Assembly: GCF_000364165.2 (NCBI RefSeq) | Contig: NZ_CP097810.1 | Span: 1,800,130-1,864,129, forward strand | DNA: 64,000 nt | Source of the DNA: Clostridium sp. MD294 | GTDB lineage: Bacteria > Bacillota > Clostridia > Lachnospirales > Anaerotignaceae | Direction: 5' to 3' | Part shown: positions 25,615 through 38,357 of the stretch, one piece after another | Position numbering within the stretch: the stretch's first letter is position 1 | Layout of the letters: the number at the start of each line of letters is the position of its first letter | Notes under the pieces: model-generated | Seen by the model: only the letters and a program-made list of their open reading frames with translations | Databases searched by the model: none | Told to the model about the DNA's origin: nothing | Program-made: the position numbers and the translations under genes

Positions 25615-26091
25615 ATGAGTAAAGTATTAGTAGCATATTTTAGTGTAAGTGGAGTAACTGAAAAAGTAGCAAAAACACTAGCAAAAGAAATTAGAGCAGA
25701 ACTATTTGAAATTGAAGCTAAAGTTCCTTATACGAATGCAGATATTGATTGGCAAAATAGTAAAAGCAGAAGTTCCATTGAAATGAATGACAGAAATTGT
25801 CGTCCAGCAATTCGTACTCATGTAGATAATATAAATCAATATGATGTAATATTGATTGGTTTTCCAATATGGTGGTATAGAGAACCTTCTATTATTGACA
25901 CATTTATAGAAGCATATGATTTTAGTGGAAAAATAATCATTCCTTTTGCTACATCAGGAGGCAGTACTATTGGCGATTGTGGAAAAAATATACAGGCATT
26001 AGCACCAAATGCAAAAGTTGCAAAAGGAAAACGATTTTCTGCAAATATATCAGCGAAAGCACTTGCTGACTGGGCATCAGAGTGGGTATAA
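25615..26091 (+). CDS. Flavodoxin-family protein
   Basis: A 158-residue soluble flavodoxin: FMN phosphate loop in VAYFSVSGVTEKVAK, GFPIWWYREPSIIDTFIE and FATSGGSTIG. The family carries electrons or reduces quinones. It lies under the MerR promoter and precedes a lipoprotein relative, so both may form one redox-stress operon. Confidence 0.87.
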   Translation: MSKVLVAYFSVSGVTEKVAKTLAKEIRAELFEIEAKVPYTNADIDWQNSKSRSSIEMNDRNCRPAIRTHVDNINQYDVILIGFPIWWYREPSIIDTFIEAYDFSGKIIIPFATSGGSTIGDCGKNIQALAPNAKVAKGKRFSANISAKALADWASEWV

Positions 26092-26118
26092 ATACTATAG
26101 ACAGGAAAGTAATGAAAA

Positions 26119-26784
26119 ATGACAATAAAATTAAAAGATTTTTTTACTTTTGTTATAGTGGTTTGTATTATGTTTTCTTCCATTGCCTGTAAAAAAAGTA
26201 ATGTGGTAGAGCAACAAAATAAAAATGAAAATAAAACAGAGTACAATACATCACAAAAAGATACTCAAAAAATAGAACAAAAAAATTCACCAGAAACAGA
26301 AAATACAAAAAAAGAAATATTGGTTGTATATTTTTCAGCAACTGGAACAACAAAAAATGTAGCAGAGAAAATTGCAAATATTACCAATGCAGATATTTAT
26401 GAAATTGTTCCAAGTAATCCCTATTCTGATGAAGATTTAGATTATAATGATAAAAATAGTAGAACATCAATGGAAAAAAATGATGCTACTGTTCGTACAG
26501 AAATTGCAAGTGAAACAATACAATTAGACAATTATTCTATAATATATATTGGTTATCCTATATGGTGGGGGGAAGCTCCTCGTATTATGAGTACATTTGT
26601 TGAAAGCTATGATTTTAGCGATATTAAAATAATACCATTTTGTACATCTGCAAGTAGTGGCATTGAAAAAAGTATTGAACAATTAGAACAACAATCTGCA
26701 AGTGGTGTATGGCTTTCTGGTAAAAGATTTAGTGGAGATGTGTCAGAGGAAGAGTTGCAAAACTGGATAGAGGAATTACAGTAA
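26119..26784 (+). CDS. Membrane-anchored (lipoprotein) flavodoxin
   Basis: A 221-residue protein. An N-terminal signal peptide with a lipobox SSIAC (Cys24), an Asn/Lys/Glu-rich linker to ~65, then a flavodoxin domain (LVVYFSATGTTKNVAEKIA, GYPIWWGEAPRIMSTFVE, FCTSASSG). The lipobox predicts export, which is odd for an FMN protein and implies extracytosolic flavinylation or electron transfer. 27 bases after the cytosolic flavodoxin. Confidence 0.87.
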   Translation: MTIKLKDFFTFVIVVCIMFSSIACKKSNVVEQQNKNENKTEYNTSQKDTQKIEQKNSPETENTKKEILVVYFSATGTTKNVAEKIANITNADIYEIVPSNPYSDEDLDYNDKNSRTSMEKNDATVRTEIASETIQLDNYSIIYIGYPIWWGEAPRIMSTFVESYDFSDIKIIPFCTSASSGIEKSIEQLEQQSASGVWLSGKRFSGDVSEEELQNWIEELQ

Positions 26785-26873
26785 AAAATAGTATTATTAA
26801 ATTTTAGTTTTAAACATATAAATTGTTTCGGTACTAAAAATGATAATAATAAAGTTATAATTTTATTCATATG

Positions 26874-26920
26874 AACAGACCTTTTTATTGAATTATTTAT
26901 GTAGTAAAAGGTCTGTTTTT
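26874..26920 (+). terminator. Terminator after flavodoxin operon
   Basis: AACAGACCTTTT/AAAAGGTCTGTT stem with T5. Confidence 0.85.
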
Positions 26921-26989
26921 AATGTTATAGTATGCTGTATAAGCAATAGTAACTTTTAGATACTTTTTATATAAATGCTAAATATGTTG

Positions 26990-27018
26990 TTGACAACAAT
27001 GGAAGTATAGTATATAAT
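26990..27018 (+). promoter_or_regulatory. Promoter of the beta-glucoside operon
   Basis: Consensus TTGACA (26990-26995), 17-base spacer, TATAAT (27013-27018). Confidence 0.85.
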
Positions 27019-27028
27019 GATAAAAAAT

Positions 27029-27060
27029 GGATAGTGATTGTTTTAATACAAGCTAGACCT
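27029..27060 (+). promoter_or_regulatory. RAT site for the BglG-type antiterminator
   Basis: GGATAGTGATTG...CAAGCTAGACC has the imperfect-palindrome layout of ribonucleic antiterminator targets (GGAT-GTGA-TG...CA-GC-AACC) and overlaps the 5' arm of the terminator that follows. Confidence 0.75.
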
Positions 27061-27125
27061 GTTTATACAAAAATCAAGATAAATTTGTTTGTCTTTTTAT
27101 TTTTGTGTAAATAGGTCTTTTTTTA
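27055..27125 (+). terminator. Conditional leader terminator of the beta-glucoside operon
   Basis: AGACCTGTTTA...ACAAAAAT pairs with ATTTTTGTGTAAATAGGTCT, followed by T7. It is mutually exclusive with the RAT, so readthrough depends on the antiterminator encoded next. Confidence 0.85.
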
Positions 27126-27137
27126 GGAGAGGATTGT

Positions 27138-27986
27138 ATGAAAATTGGTAAGGTGCTTAATAATAATGTAGTTGTCATATATGAAACAGGAAAAACAGAA
27201 AAAATTGTAATGGGTTGTGGTATTGCTTTTAAAAAGAAAGTAGGCGACAGCATAGATGAAAATAAAATTGACAAAATATTTACATTAGAAAATAAAGACA
27301 CCAATGCAAAATTACAACAATTGTTAAAAGATATTCCTATAGAATATGTAGAAGTAAGTGAAAAAATAATAGAATATGCTAGAACAAAAGCAGAAAGAAA
27401 GCTAAATGATTTTATATATATTACATTATTAGACCATATGCACATGGCAATCATAAGACAAAAAGAAGGTATTTGTGTAAAAAATATTATGTTGTGGGAC
27501 ATCAAAAAATTCTATAGAGAAGAATTTCAAATTGGTTTAAAAGCATTAGACATGATAGAACAAGCATTTGCTGTAAGACTACCAGAAGATGAAGCAGGAT
27601 TTATTGCACTACATATTGTCAATGCACAAATGGACGATAACTATAATGGAATACAAGAAATAGGAGAAGTAACCAAACTTATTCATCAAATTGTAAACAT
27701 TGTAAAATATCATTTTCAAATAAAATTTGATGAGGAGTCTGTATACTATCATAGATTTGTAACACATTTAAAGTTTTTTGCATTAAGATTGTTTCAAAAA
27801 AACAATTATGAAGGACAGCAAGATGAAGATTTATTAGCACTTGTTAAAATGAAATATAAATCTGCATATGAATGTACATTAAAAATTACAGCATATATTG
27901 CTAATAACTATTCTTATGTGGTGAGTGAAGAAGAACAATTATATTTAACAATACATATTGAAAAAGCAATACGACAAAATGGGTAA
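27138..27986 (+). CDS. licT: BglG/LicT-family transcription antiterminator
   Basis: A 282-residue protein with CAT RNA-binding domain (MKIGKVLNNNVVVIYETGKTEKIVMGCGIAFKKKVGD) and two PRD domains with conserved His in DHMHMAI, FIALHIVNA, HRFVTHLKFF and LTIHIEKA. In the absence of beta-glucoside the PTS EII phosphorylates and inactivates it. It binds the RAT at 27029 upstream of its own gene, so the operon is autoregulated. Confidence 0.93.
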   Translation: MKIGKVLNNNVVVIYETGKTEKIVMGCGIAFKKKVGDSIDENKIDKIFTLENKDTNAKLQQLLKDIPIEYVEVSEKIIEYARTKAERKLNDFIYITLLDHMHMAIIRQKEGICVKNIMLWDIKKFYREEFQIGLKALDMIEQAFAVRLPEDEAGFIALHIVNAQMDDNYNGIQEIGEVTKLIHQIVNIVKYHFQIKFDEESVYYHRFVTHLKFFALRLFQKNNYEGQQDEDLLALVKMKYKSAYECTLKITAYIANNYSYVVSEEEQLYLTIHIEKAIRQNG

Positions 27987-28062
27987 CAATAGGGTGGTGA
28001 CATTCAGTTGGCCAAACCTTCATTATTATAAATTATATTTATTAAGAATGGAGGAAAAAGTT

Positions 28063-31432
<3,370 letters not shown>

Positions 31433-31493
31433 TGTTAAAGTATAGAAAATATAAATAAATTTTGTATATATATTCATTTTAAAAATAATATTT

Positions 31494-31540
31494 GGTATTG
31501 CTAAATAATAATATAAATTTAGCAATACCTTTTATTTTTT
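31494..31540. terminator. Terminator between bglA and the LysR gene
   Basis: GGTATTGCTAAAT pairs perfectly with ATTTAGCAATACC; T-rich on the plus side. Confidence 0.85.
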
Positions 31541-31548
31541 AAAAATAT

Positions 31549-32427
31549 TTATTTAACACTTTCATTTTTATTATTTAATATATGTTTTAAAAATTCTTTT
31601 GCAATAGGGGATAAAATGTCATTGTATTTTACAGCAATAGCAAGACTTCTGTAAACTGGCGGCTCAAGCCCTCTTATTTCTATATGATAAGGACAACGTA
31701 ATAAAACCAGTTTTGGTAATACACTAATTCCCATACCAGACTCTACCATAGCCATAATAGAATAATCTTCTTTTGTAATATATTGTGCTTTAGATACAAT
31801 ATCATATTTGTTTAATATTTCTTTTATTTCAGAGTCTTCATTATCAATATAAAGAATAAAAGGATAATTTTCTAATGATTTATGAGGAATTGTTTGTAAC
31901 TGTGTTAATGGGTGTTCCATAGGCAATACTACCATCATTTCATCTTTTTTTAAATGATACACTGTCAAGTCGTTTGACACAGGTTCTTTTACAAAACCCA
32001 TATCCACATCACCATGTTGTATCCATGTTTCAATTTCAGAATATTCTCCACAAAGCATTTGAAATTTTATATTAGGGTAAATATCGTTAAATGTTTGGAG
32101 CAATTTAGGAAGCCAAGATGTAGAAATACTTGTCATAGTACCAATACGTATAGTACCAGATTTTAAAGAAAGCATTGTATTGATTACTTCTGATAACTGT
32201 TGATGACATTCACATACTTTTTTGATATAAGGATATAACATTTTTCCTGAAGAGTTTAAATAGACTCCTGAACGATCTCTTTCTAATAATCTCATACCAC
32301 ATTCTTTTTCAAGTGAATTTAAAATATGACTAATTCCAGATTGCGTATATTTTAATTCTTCTCCTGCTTTTGTTAAAGAACCAAGTTCTACTGTTTTTAA
32401 AAATACTTCATATTTATTAACATTCAT
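31549..32427 (-). CDS. LysR-family regulator of the adjacent catabolic genes
   Basis: A 292-residue protein with LysR HTH (FLKTVELGSLTKAGEELKYTQSGISHILNSLEKECGMRLLER) and periplasmic-binding-like effector domain (RIGTMTSISTSWLPKLLQTFNDIYP). It is divergent from the dehydrogenase-M20-M24-TRAP genes, the usual position for their activator. Effector unknown; an intermediate such as N-acetyl-diaminobutyrate would be a natural inducer if the ectoine hypothesis is right. Confidence 0.88.
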   Translation of the reverse strand: MNVNKYEVFLKTVELGSLTKAGEELKYTQSGISHILNSLEKECGMRLLERDRSGVYLNSSGKMLYPYIKKVCECHQQLSEVINTMLSLKSGTIRIGTMTSISTSWLPKLLQTFNDIYPNIKFQMLCGEYSEIETWIQHGDVDMGFVKEPVSNDLTVYHLKKDEMMVVLPMEHPLTQLQTIPHKSLENYPFILYIDNEDSEIKEILNKYDIVSKAQYITKEDYSIMAMVESGMGISVLPKLVLLRCPYHIEIRGLEPPVYRSLAIAVKYNDILSPIAKEFLKHILNNKNESVK

Positions 32428-32519
32428 AGTATCAGCCTCCTTTTCTATTTATAAAAATTCGGAAAGCATATTTATTATTATACAATAAAAAAAATGCTTA
32501 TAACAGTTTTTTTATTATG

Positions 32520-32546
32520 ACATTTTTTCATCTTTAGTATGAAAAA
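32520..32546. repeat. Shared 27-base hairpin element, copy 1 (upstream of the dehydrogenase)
   Basis: TTTTTCAT (32524-32531), loop CTTTAGT, ATGAAAAA (32539-32546). The 27 bases recur exactly at 40624-40650 upstream of the oxidoreductase operon. A TATAAT-like box lies ~30 bases downstream. It is either a common operator or a dispersed hairpin repeat. Confidence 0.85.
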
Positions 32547-32642
32547 TGCAAACTTTACTGTGAATAAGTACAAAGTTTATAATATATATAAAGATAGTTT
32601 TACCAATAATTTTATTTTTTATAGAAAGAGAGGCGTTTTATT

Positions 32643-33893
32643 ATGAACAAAGGTAATCCTTTTGAAACTTCTTTAAAAACATTACACGAAGCAGCGGAAA
32701 TTGGAAATATCAATCCAGAAGTAGTAAAATTTTTAGAGCAGCCAAAACGTCAATTTGAATTTACAATTCCTTTACGTATGGACGATGGACATTTAGAAAT
32801 TTTTACAGCATATCGTGTACATTACTGTGACGCTTTAGGACAAGTAAAAAATGGCGTTCGTGTTGTTCCAGATATGGATATGGATACTGCCAAAGCATTA
32901 GGATTTTGGATGACAATAAAACACGCTGTAGGAGGCATTCCAGCAGGAGGCGGAAAAGGTGGTATAAAAGCAGACCCAAGTAAACTTTCTAGACGTGAAT
33001 ATGAGGCATTGATAAGAGGTTTTATACGTAATTTGCCTATGAAAGGGGCATGGGTAGATGTTCCTGGTGCAGATATTGGAACACATGGTCAAACACAAGC
33101 ATGGATGTTAGACGAATTGGAAAGTATACAAGGTTTTCATTCTCCTGCTGCTATCAATGATAAACCTATTGAAGCAAATGGTACAGAACTTTCTAGAGAA
33201 GCAACAGGACATGGTGCATATTATGCTACTTGTGAAATTATGAAAGATTTAGATTGGTATGGTACAAGCAAAAAATTTGCATTACAAGGTTTTGGCAATG
33301 TAGGACGTGTAGCTGGAGAACTTTTACAAAAAGATGGACATAAATTAGTTGCTGTATCAGATATATTTGGTGGTATTGAAAATCAAAATGGTATTGATAT
33401 TTTTGAACTTGGAAAATATGTAGAACAACATCATACTGTAAAAGGTTTCCCAAATTGTAAAGAAATTTCAACATCAGATGTATTAGAAGTAGAATGTGAC
33501 TTTTTATTACCTGCGGCAGTACAAAGTGTAATTCATGAAGGAAATGCAAATAATATAAAAGCAAAATTAATTATGGAATGTGCAAATGGCCCTACTACGC
33601 CAGAAGCAGAAAAAATGCTGTATCAAAAAGGAGTTACAATTATACCAGATGTTTTAACAAACTGTGGAAGTGCTATTGTATGTAGTTTTGAACGTACACA
33701 AGGACTTACTGACCAATACTGGGATAGAGAAACAGTTCGTGCTAAATTAGAACAAAGAATTGTAAAAGCATACCATACTATGGCAGATGTAGCAAAAGAG
33801 TTAAATGTAAGTTATAGAGATGCAGCATGGATTGGAGCATTAAAGAAAATAGAAAAAGCAATGATTACACGTGGCTGGGCTTGGAAAGAATAA
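32643..33893 (+). CDS. Glu/Leu/Phe/Val-dehydrogenase-family amino-acid dehydrogenase
   Basis: A 416-residue protein of the glutamate dehydrogenase family: catalytic region PAGGGKGGIKADPSKLSRREYEALIRGFIR, Rossmann GFGNVGRVAGELL, C-terminal ITRGWAWKE. It interconverts an amino acid and 2-oxo acid with NAD(P). The substrate loop differs from housekeeping GdhA (GGGKGG for GGAKGG), and the gene heads a catabolic cluster, so the substrate may be another amino acid, for instance 2,4-diaminobutyrate, although glutamate deamination is the default call. Confidence 0.82.
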   Translation: MNKGNPFETSLKTLHEAAEIGNINPEVVKFLEQPKRQFEFTIPLRMDDGHLEIFTAYRVHYCDALGQVKNGVRVVPDMDMDTAKALGFWMTIKHAVGGIPAGGGKGGIKADPSKLSRREYEALIRGFIRNLPMKGAWVDVPGADIGTHGQTQAWMLDELESIQGFHSPAAINDKPIEANGTELSREATGHGAYYATCEIMKDLDWYGTSKKFALQGFGNVGRVAGELLQKDGHKLVAVSDIFGGIENQNGIDIFELGKYVEQHHTVKGFPNCKEISTSDVLEVECDFLLPAAVQSVIHEGNANNIKAKLIMECANGPTTPEAEKMLYQKGVTIIPDVLTNCGSAIVCSFERTQGLTDQYWDRETVRAKLEQRIVKAYHTMADVAKELNVSYRDAAWIGALKKIEKAMITRGWAWKE

Positions 33894-33936
33894 TTCTGTA
33901 TGTTATCACACACGGCTTTAAGGGGGGAAATAAAAA

Positions 33937-35112
33937 TTGATTGACAATTTTGAACAATATTTTGATGAAGTGGTTGCATTAAGAAGATATTTTCATGAAA
34001 ATCCAGAACTAGGTTTTCAAGAATATAAAACACAAGAATTTATAATAAAATATTTGACAGATTTAGGTTTAGAACCTTATAAAATTGCATCAACAGGTGT
34101 TGTAGCATTGATACATGGAAAAGAGCAAGGAAAAACACTTTTGTTACGTTCCGATATGGACGCACTTCCTATACAAGAAACAAATACATTTTCATTTACT
34201 TCTAAAAATGAAGGAGTAATGCACGCTTGTGGTCATGACGGACATATGGCTATGCTTTTGGTAGCTGCTAAAATTATAGTAAAAAATAAAGAACATATTC
34301 ATGGTACAGTAAAACTTGTTTTTCAACCAAATGAAGAGGCAGACGGTGCAAGTTTTGTTATAAAAGAGGGTGTTTTAGAAAATCCAAAAGTAAATTCTTC
34401 TTTTGCTATACATTTATGGTCACCTATACCAAGTGGAAAAATAGGACTAAAAAGCGGTGCAGTAATGGCTGAAATGTACAACTTTAAAATTACGCTAAAA
34501 GGAAAAGGTGGACATACTTCTGCACCACAACATGGCATTGACCCTATTATTTGTGCTGCAAATGTTATACAATCTGTGCAAATTATGCAAACAAGAGAAA
34601 TTGACCCTATGGACGCAACGGTTGTTGTTTTTGGTAAAATCAATGGAGGCTCACAATCTAATATTATTGCAGAAAAAGTAGAGATGGAAGGAACATTACG
34701 CTATCTTTATGACGGTGGTGAAGAAGGAGAACAGCAACCAATAAAAAGATTTCAAAGAATTGTAAAATCTATTTGTCAAGCTCATCGTGTTGTGTGTGAT
34801 ATTCAATTTATGCCAAGTAATTATATTGTTTTAAATGATGAAGAAAGTGTTGCATTTTTAAAAAAAGAAGTGCTTCCTCATGTGGTAGAAAGTGAAAATA
34901 TTATTCCTTATTGTTGTATGGGAGGAGAAGATTTTTCAGAGTTTACAAGTCATAATAATATCCCTGGAGCATTAGTATTTGTAGGAACAGGAAATAGTAA
35001 TGTTGGAAGTGATAAACCTCATCATAGAAATGATTTTACTATTGATGAAAATACATTACTTACAGGTGTAAAAATACACGTATATACTGCTTTACAGTAT
35101 CTTTCAAAATAG
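33937..35112 (+). CDS. M20-family amidohydrolase/deacetylase
   Basis: A 391-residue protein starting at TTG 33937 after AAGGGGGGAA. M20D features: RRYFHENPELGFQEYKT, SDMDALPIQE, HACGHDGHMAMLL and GGEDFSEF metal ligands. Relatives remove acyl groups from N-acyl amino acids (hippuricase, N-acetyl-diaminopimelate deacetylase). Next to the ectoine-hydrolase-like gene it could deacetylate N-acetyl-2,4-diaminobutyrate, replacing DoeB. Confidence 0.88.
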   Translation: MIDNFEQYFDEVVALRRYFHENPELGFQEYKTQEFIIKYLTDLGLEPYKIASTGVVALIHGKEQGKTLLLRSDMDALPIQETNTFSFTSKNEGVMHACGHDGHMAMLLVAAKIIVKNKEHIHGTVKLVFQPNEEADGASFVIKEGVLENPKVNSSFAIHLWSPIPSGKIGLKSGAVMAEMYNFKITLKGKGGHTSAPQHGIDPIICAANVIQSVQIMQTREIDPMDATVVVFGKINGGSQSNIIAEKVEMEGTLRYLYDGGEEGEQQPIKRFQRIVKSICQAHRVVCDIQFMPSNYIVLNDEESVAFLKKEVLPHVVESENIIPYCCMGGEDFSEFTSHNNIPGALVFVGTGNSNVGSDKPHHRNDFTIDENTLLTGVKIHVYTALQYLSK

Positions 35113-35158
35113 TAAAAAATACTACAAATTTATATTATATCAGGAAGGGTTGATGATA

Positions 35159-36346
35159 ATGTCAGAAATGTTAATGCCTTTTGAAAAACAAGAATATTTA
35201 CAAAGATTAGTAAAAGTAAAAAAGAGTATGGCAGATAAGGGTATTGATGTACTTTTAATTTCAGACCCTGCAAATATCTGTTATTTAACAGGTCATAACG
35301 CATGGTCATTTTATGTATATCAAATGGCTTTGATTGATATGAATGAAGAAATGCCTTATTTCATTGGCCGATATATGGATGCATTTTGTGGTGTAGTAAA
35401 AACAACATGGCTAGATGAAGCTCATGTCAGAGCATACAGTGATGACCACGTACAAAGTTTAACAAAGCACCCTATGGATTATGTTGCAAATGTATTAAAA
35501 GAATTAAAATTAGATAAAAAAACAATTGCTGTAGAAATGGATAATTATTGGTTTTCAGCAAAAGCTTATACAAAATTAATTCAAAATTTACCTGATGCGA
35601 ATATTGTAGATGGTGATTTGCTTGTAAATTGGGTAAGAATTATAAAATCTCCAGCAGAAATAGCACTTCAGAAAAAAGCTGGAAAACTTGCTGAAATTGC
35701 AATGCAAGCAGCTGTAGACAATCTTCATGCAGGTGTAAGACAATGTGATGTTGTTGCTGAAATATATAGTGCACATTTAAAAGGTACAAAAGAATTTGGT
35801 GGAGATTATCCTGCTATTGTTCCACTTATGCCTTCTGGAGAAACTGCAGGTGCACCTCATCTTACATGGACAGATAAAAAATATGATAATAATACTGTAG
35901 TAGCTGTGGAATTAACAGGCTGTTATATGAGATACCATTCTCCTATGGCTAGAACAATTTGTATAGGAAAACCAAAACAAATAGTAATAGATACAGCAAA
36001 AATAGCAGTAGAAGGTATCAATGCCGCATTAGAGCAAATTAAACCAGGAAATACTTGTGAACAAGCAGAAGCAGCTTGGAGAAAAGTTCTTTCAAAATAT
36101 GGTATGGAAAAAGAGTCTAGAATTGGTTATTCTATGGGACTAAATTTCCCTCCAGATTGGGGAGAACATACAGCAAGTTTAAGACCAGGAGATAAAACAG
36201 TTTTTCAAACTGGTATGACATTCCATTGTATACCAGGTATGTATTTGGACGATTTTGGGGTATCTATCAGTGAAGCACTTACTGTTACAGAAACAGGTTG
36301 TGAAACATTTGCTCATTATCCAAGAAAATTGATTATAAACGACTAA
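35159..36346 (+). CDS. doeA: Ectoine hydrolase-like M24 family protein (DoeA/EutD type)
   Basis: A 395-residue pita-bread-fold protein. ATG 35159 is used since GGAAGGG is 9 bases before it. Many segments fit DoeA/EutD: ANICYLTGHNAWSFYVYQMAL, HPMDYVANVLKE, VEMDNYWFSAKAY, VNWVRIIKSPAEI, FGGDYPAIVPLMPSGETAGAPHLTW and YSMGLNFPPDWGEHTASLRPGD. The metal-ligand aspartates of aminopeptidases are absent (GCYMRYHSPMART where DxTRT is expected), as in creatinase and ectoine hydrolase, which are metal-free hydrolases. Predicted to open the ectoine ring to N-acetyl-diaminobutyrate. M20 and TRAP genes flank it. Confidence 0.8.
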   Translation: MSEMLMPFEKQEYLQRLVKVKKSMADKGIDVLLISDPANICYLTGHNAWSFYVYQMALIDMNEEMPYFIGRYMDAFCGVVKTTWLDEAHVRAYSDDHVQSLTKHPMDYVANVLKELKLDKKTIAVEMDNYWFSAKAYTKLIQNLPDANIVDGDLLVNWVRIIKSPAEIALQKKAGKLAEIAMQAAVDNLHAGVRQCDVVAEIYSAHLKGTKEFGGDYPAIVPLMPSGETAGAPHLTWTDKKYDNNTVVAVELTGCYMRYHSPMARTICIGKPKQIVIDTAKIAVEGINAALEQIKPGNTCEQAEAAWRKVLSKYGMEKESRIGYSMGLNFPPDWGEHTASLRPGDKTVFQTGMTFHCIPGMYLDDFGVSISEALTVTETGCETFAHYPRKLIIND

Positions 36347-36360
36347 TCACCATTTGTATA

Positions 36361-36392
36361 GCACTGATTTTTGCTATCAGTGCTATATTTAG
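36361..36392 (+). terminator. Terminator between doeA-like gene and TRAP genes
   Basis: AGCACTGAT/ATCAGTGCT stem, weak T-rich tail; probably partial, giving readthrough. Confidence 0.6.
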
Positions 36393-36469
36393 TATAAAAC
36401 ATAATATTGTGTTTTGTAATTATTTTAAATTGGTATGAACTATAATAAATACAGATGGAGGTGCAGAAT

Positions 36470-37066
36470 ATGATTGATAAACTAAATACTATTTTACTGC
36501 GAATAGAAGACTTTTTGTTAAGCTATGTCACCGTTGCAATGGCGATATTATTGATTGTAAATGTATTTTTTAGAAGTGTTTTAAATAATAGCCTTAGTTT
36601 TGCAGAGGAGCTAGGAGGTTTCTTTCTTGTTACAGTGACATTTTGGGGCATTAGCACCGCAACACGATTTAATAACCATATCAATATGAATGCAATTATT
36701 GATAATATGCCATTCAAAATTAGAAAAACAATGACAACAATCATATCATTTTTTACTTGTATTATTACAGCATATCTTGGTTATTTATTTTTATTATATG
36801 CACTTGACTCCTTAAAAGTATCAAGAATTTCTACAGCTCTTGAAATTCCTATGGTAATCATTAATATGATATTGGCAATTGGAATTTTTATCACAGCATT
36901 GCAGTATTTACTAATGTTTGTAAAAAATATTACAGTAAAAGACGTTATTTATGTTGGTTCACAATCAAAGACAGAAAATGGTGTTGACATTATTTTTGAA
37001 GCAGATTTAAAAGAATATAAATCTGAAGAAATGGAAAAGACAACAGAAAGGAGCAGTGATGTATAA
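36470..37066 (+). CDS. TRAP transporter small membrane subunit (DctQ-like)
   Basis: A 198-residue protein with four membrane helices, the second segment FAEELGGFFLVTVTFWGISTATR matching the DctQ signature. Start ATG 36470, GGAGGTG upstream. Its stop overlaps the large subunit start by one base. In other bacteria this transporter family carries ectoine (TeaABC, UehABC). Confidence 0.88.
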   Translation: MIDKLNTILLRIEDFLLSYVTVAMAILLIVNVFFRSVLNNSLSFAEELGGFFLVTVTFWGISTATRFNNHINMNAIIDNMPFKIRKTMTTIISFFTCIITAYLGYLFLLYALDSLKVSRISTALEIPMVIINMILAIGIFITALQYLLMFVKNITVKDVIYVGSQSKTENGVDIIFEADLKEYKSEEMEKTTERSSDV

Positions 37067-38343
37067 TGTTATTGATGCTTGTAGTTATCATGTTTGGACT
37101 TCTTTTTATAGGGTTTCCTATGTTTATGTCACTGCTAGTAGCTTCTATGGCTGTTATATTAGTATATTTTCCAAATGTAAATCCTATTATACTTTCTCAA
37201 CAATTAATTAATGGTATTTCGTCCTCTGTTTTATTAGCAGTTCCTATGTTTATTTTTGCAGCAGATATTATGTGTGTTGGTGAAACATCAAAAAGATTAC
37301 TTAATTTTATAGGTTCTTTTGTTAGACATATTAGTGGTGGTCTTGCCATTACTACAGGTGCAACCTGTACTCTTTTTGGTGCAATTTCTGGTTCTACACA
37401 AGCTACTGTTGTTGCTGTAGGTAAGCCTATGAAAAGAGAAATGACAGAAGCAGGTTATAGAGAAGATGATACAGTAGGATTGATTATTAATACAGCAAAT
37501 ATTGCTTTGTTAATTCCTCCAAGTGTTGTTATGATTATGTATTGTGTAGTAACAGGTACTTCTGTTGCAGAGCTTTTTATGGCAGGTATAGGGCCTGGTA
37601 TTGTTTTATTTCTTCTTTTTGCGATTTATAGTTTTTTTCTGGCAAAAGTAAGACATACTCCAAAACAACAAAAAGCTACATGGAAAGAAAGAGCAGAAGC
37701 ATTTAAACAGGCATTATTGCCTTTAGGATTTCCAGCGATTATACTGGGCGGTATCTACACAGGTATTTTTTCACCTACAGAGGCAGCAGCAGTTTCTGTT
37801 TTATATGCAGCAATTATTGAAGTATTTGTATTTAAAACAATTACTATAAAAGATATTCCAAAAATTGCGAAATCAACTGGTCTTTTAACAGCAACAATAT
37901 TTATATTGGTTGCATGTGGACAAGCATTTTCATGGGTAATTTCTTATGCACAAATTCCTCAAATGCTTACTGCTTTGATACTTGGAGATACTCCAACAAA
38001 AACACAAATTTTAATTGTAGTAACCATATTTTATTTTATAGGTTGTATGTTTGTTGACCAAATGGTTGTTATATTGATACTTACTCCTATATTTTATCCT
38101 CTTGCAGTTGCAGCAGGTATAGACCCTATTCATTTAGGATTGATTATTTCTGTTCAGTGTGCAATAGGTTCAGCAACACCTCCTTTCGGGTGCAATATAT
38201 TTACAGCAAGTGCTATATTTAAAATACCTTATCTGAAAGTAGTGAAGGGAATACCTCCATTTATTATATTACTTGTATTTGCATCTATATTATTTATTGT
38301 TTATCCTAGCTCAGCTATGTGGTTTTATCATTTGATATATTAA
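37066..38343 (+). CDS. TRAP transporter large membrane subunit (DctM-like)
   Basis: A 425-residue protein, twelve or so helices, DctM signatures GATCTLFGAISGSTQATVVAVGKPM, LIINTANIALLIPPSVVMIMY and SVQCAIGSATPPFGCNIF. It forms the sodium-coupled channel together with DctQ. Normal length. Confidence 0.92.
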   Translation: MLLMLVVIMFGLLFIGFPMFMSLLVASMAVILVYFPNVNPIILSQQLINGISSSVLLAVPMFIFAADIMCVGETSKRLLNFIGSFVRHISGGLAITTGATCTLFGAISGSTQATVVAVGKPMKREMTEAGYREDDTVGLIINTANIALLIPPSVVMIMYCVVTGTSVAELFMAGIGPGIVLFLLFAIYSFFLAKVRHTPKQQKATWKERAEAFKQALLPLGFPAIILGGIYTGIFSPTEAAAVSVLYAAIIEVFVFKTITIKDIPKIAKSTGLLTATIFILVACGQAFSWVISYAQIPQMLTALILGDTPTKTQILIVVTIFYFIGCMFVDQMVVILILTPIFYPLAVAAGIDPIHLGLIISVQCAIGSATPPFGCNIFTASAIFKIPYLKVVKGIPPFIILLVFASILFIVYPSSAMWFYHLIY

Positions 38344-38357
38344 GGGGGGAAAAGCTT

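Noticed and set aside
27987..28060. Second RAT-like site before the PTS gene
   Set aside because: GGTGGTGACATTC... partly resembles a RAT, but no terminator follows, so it has nothing to control.
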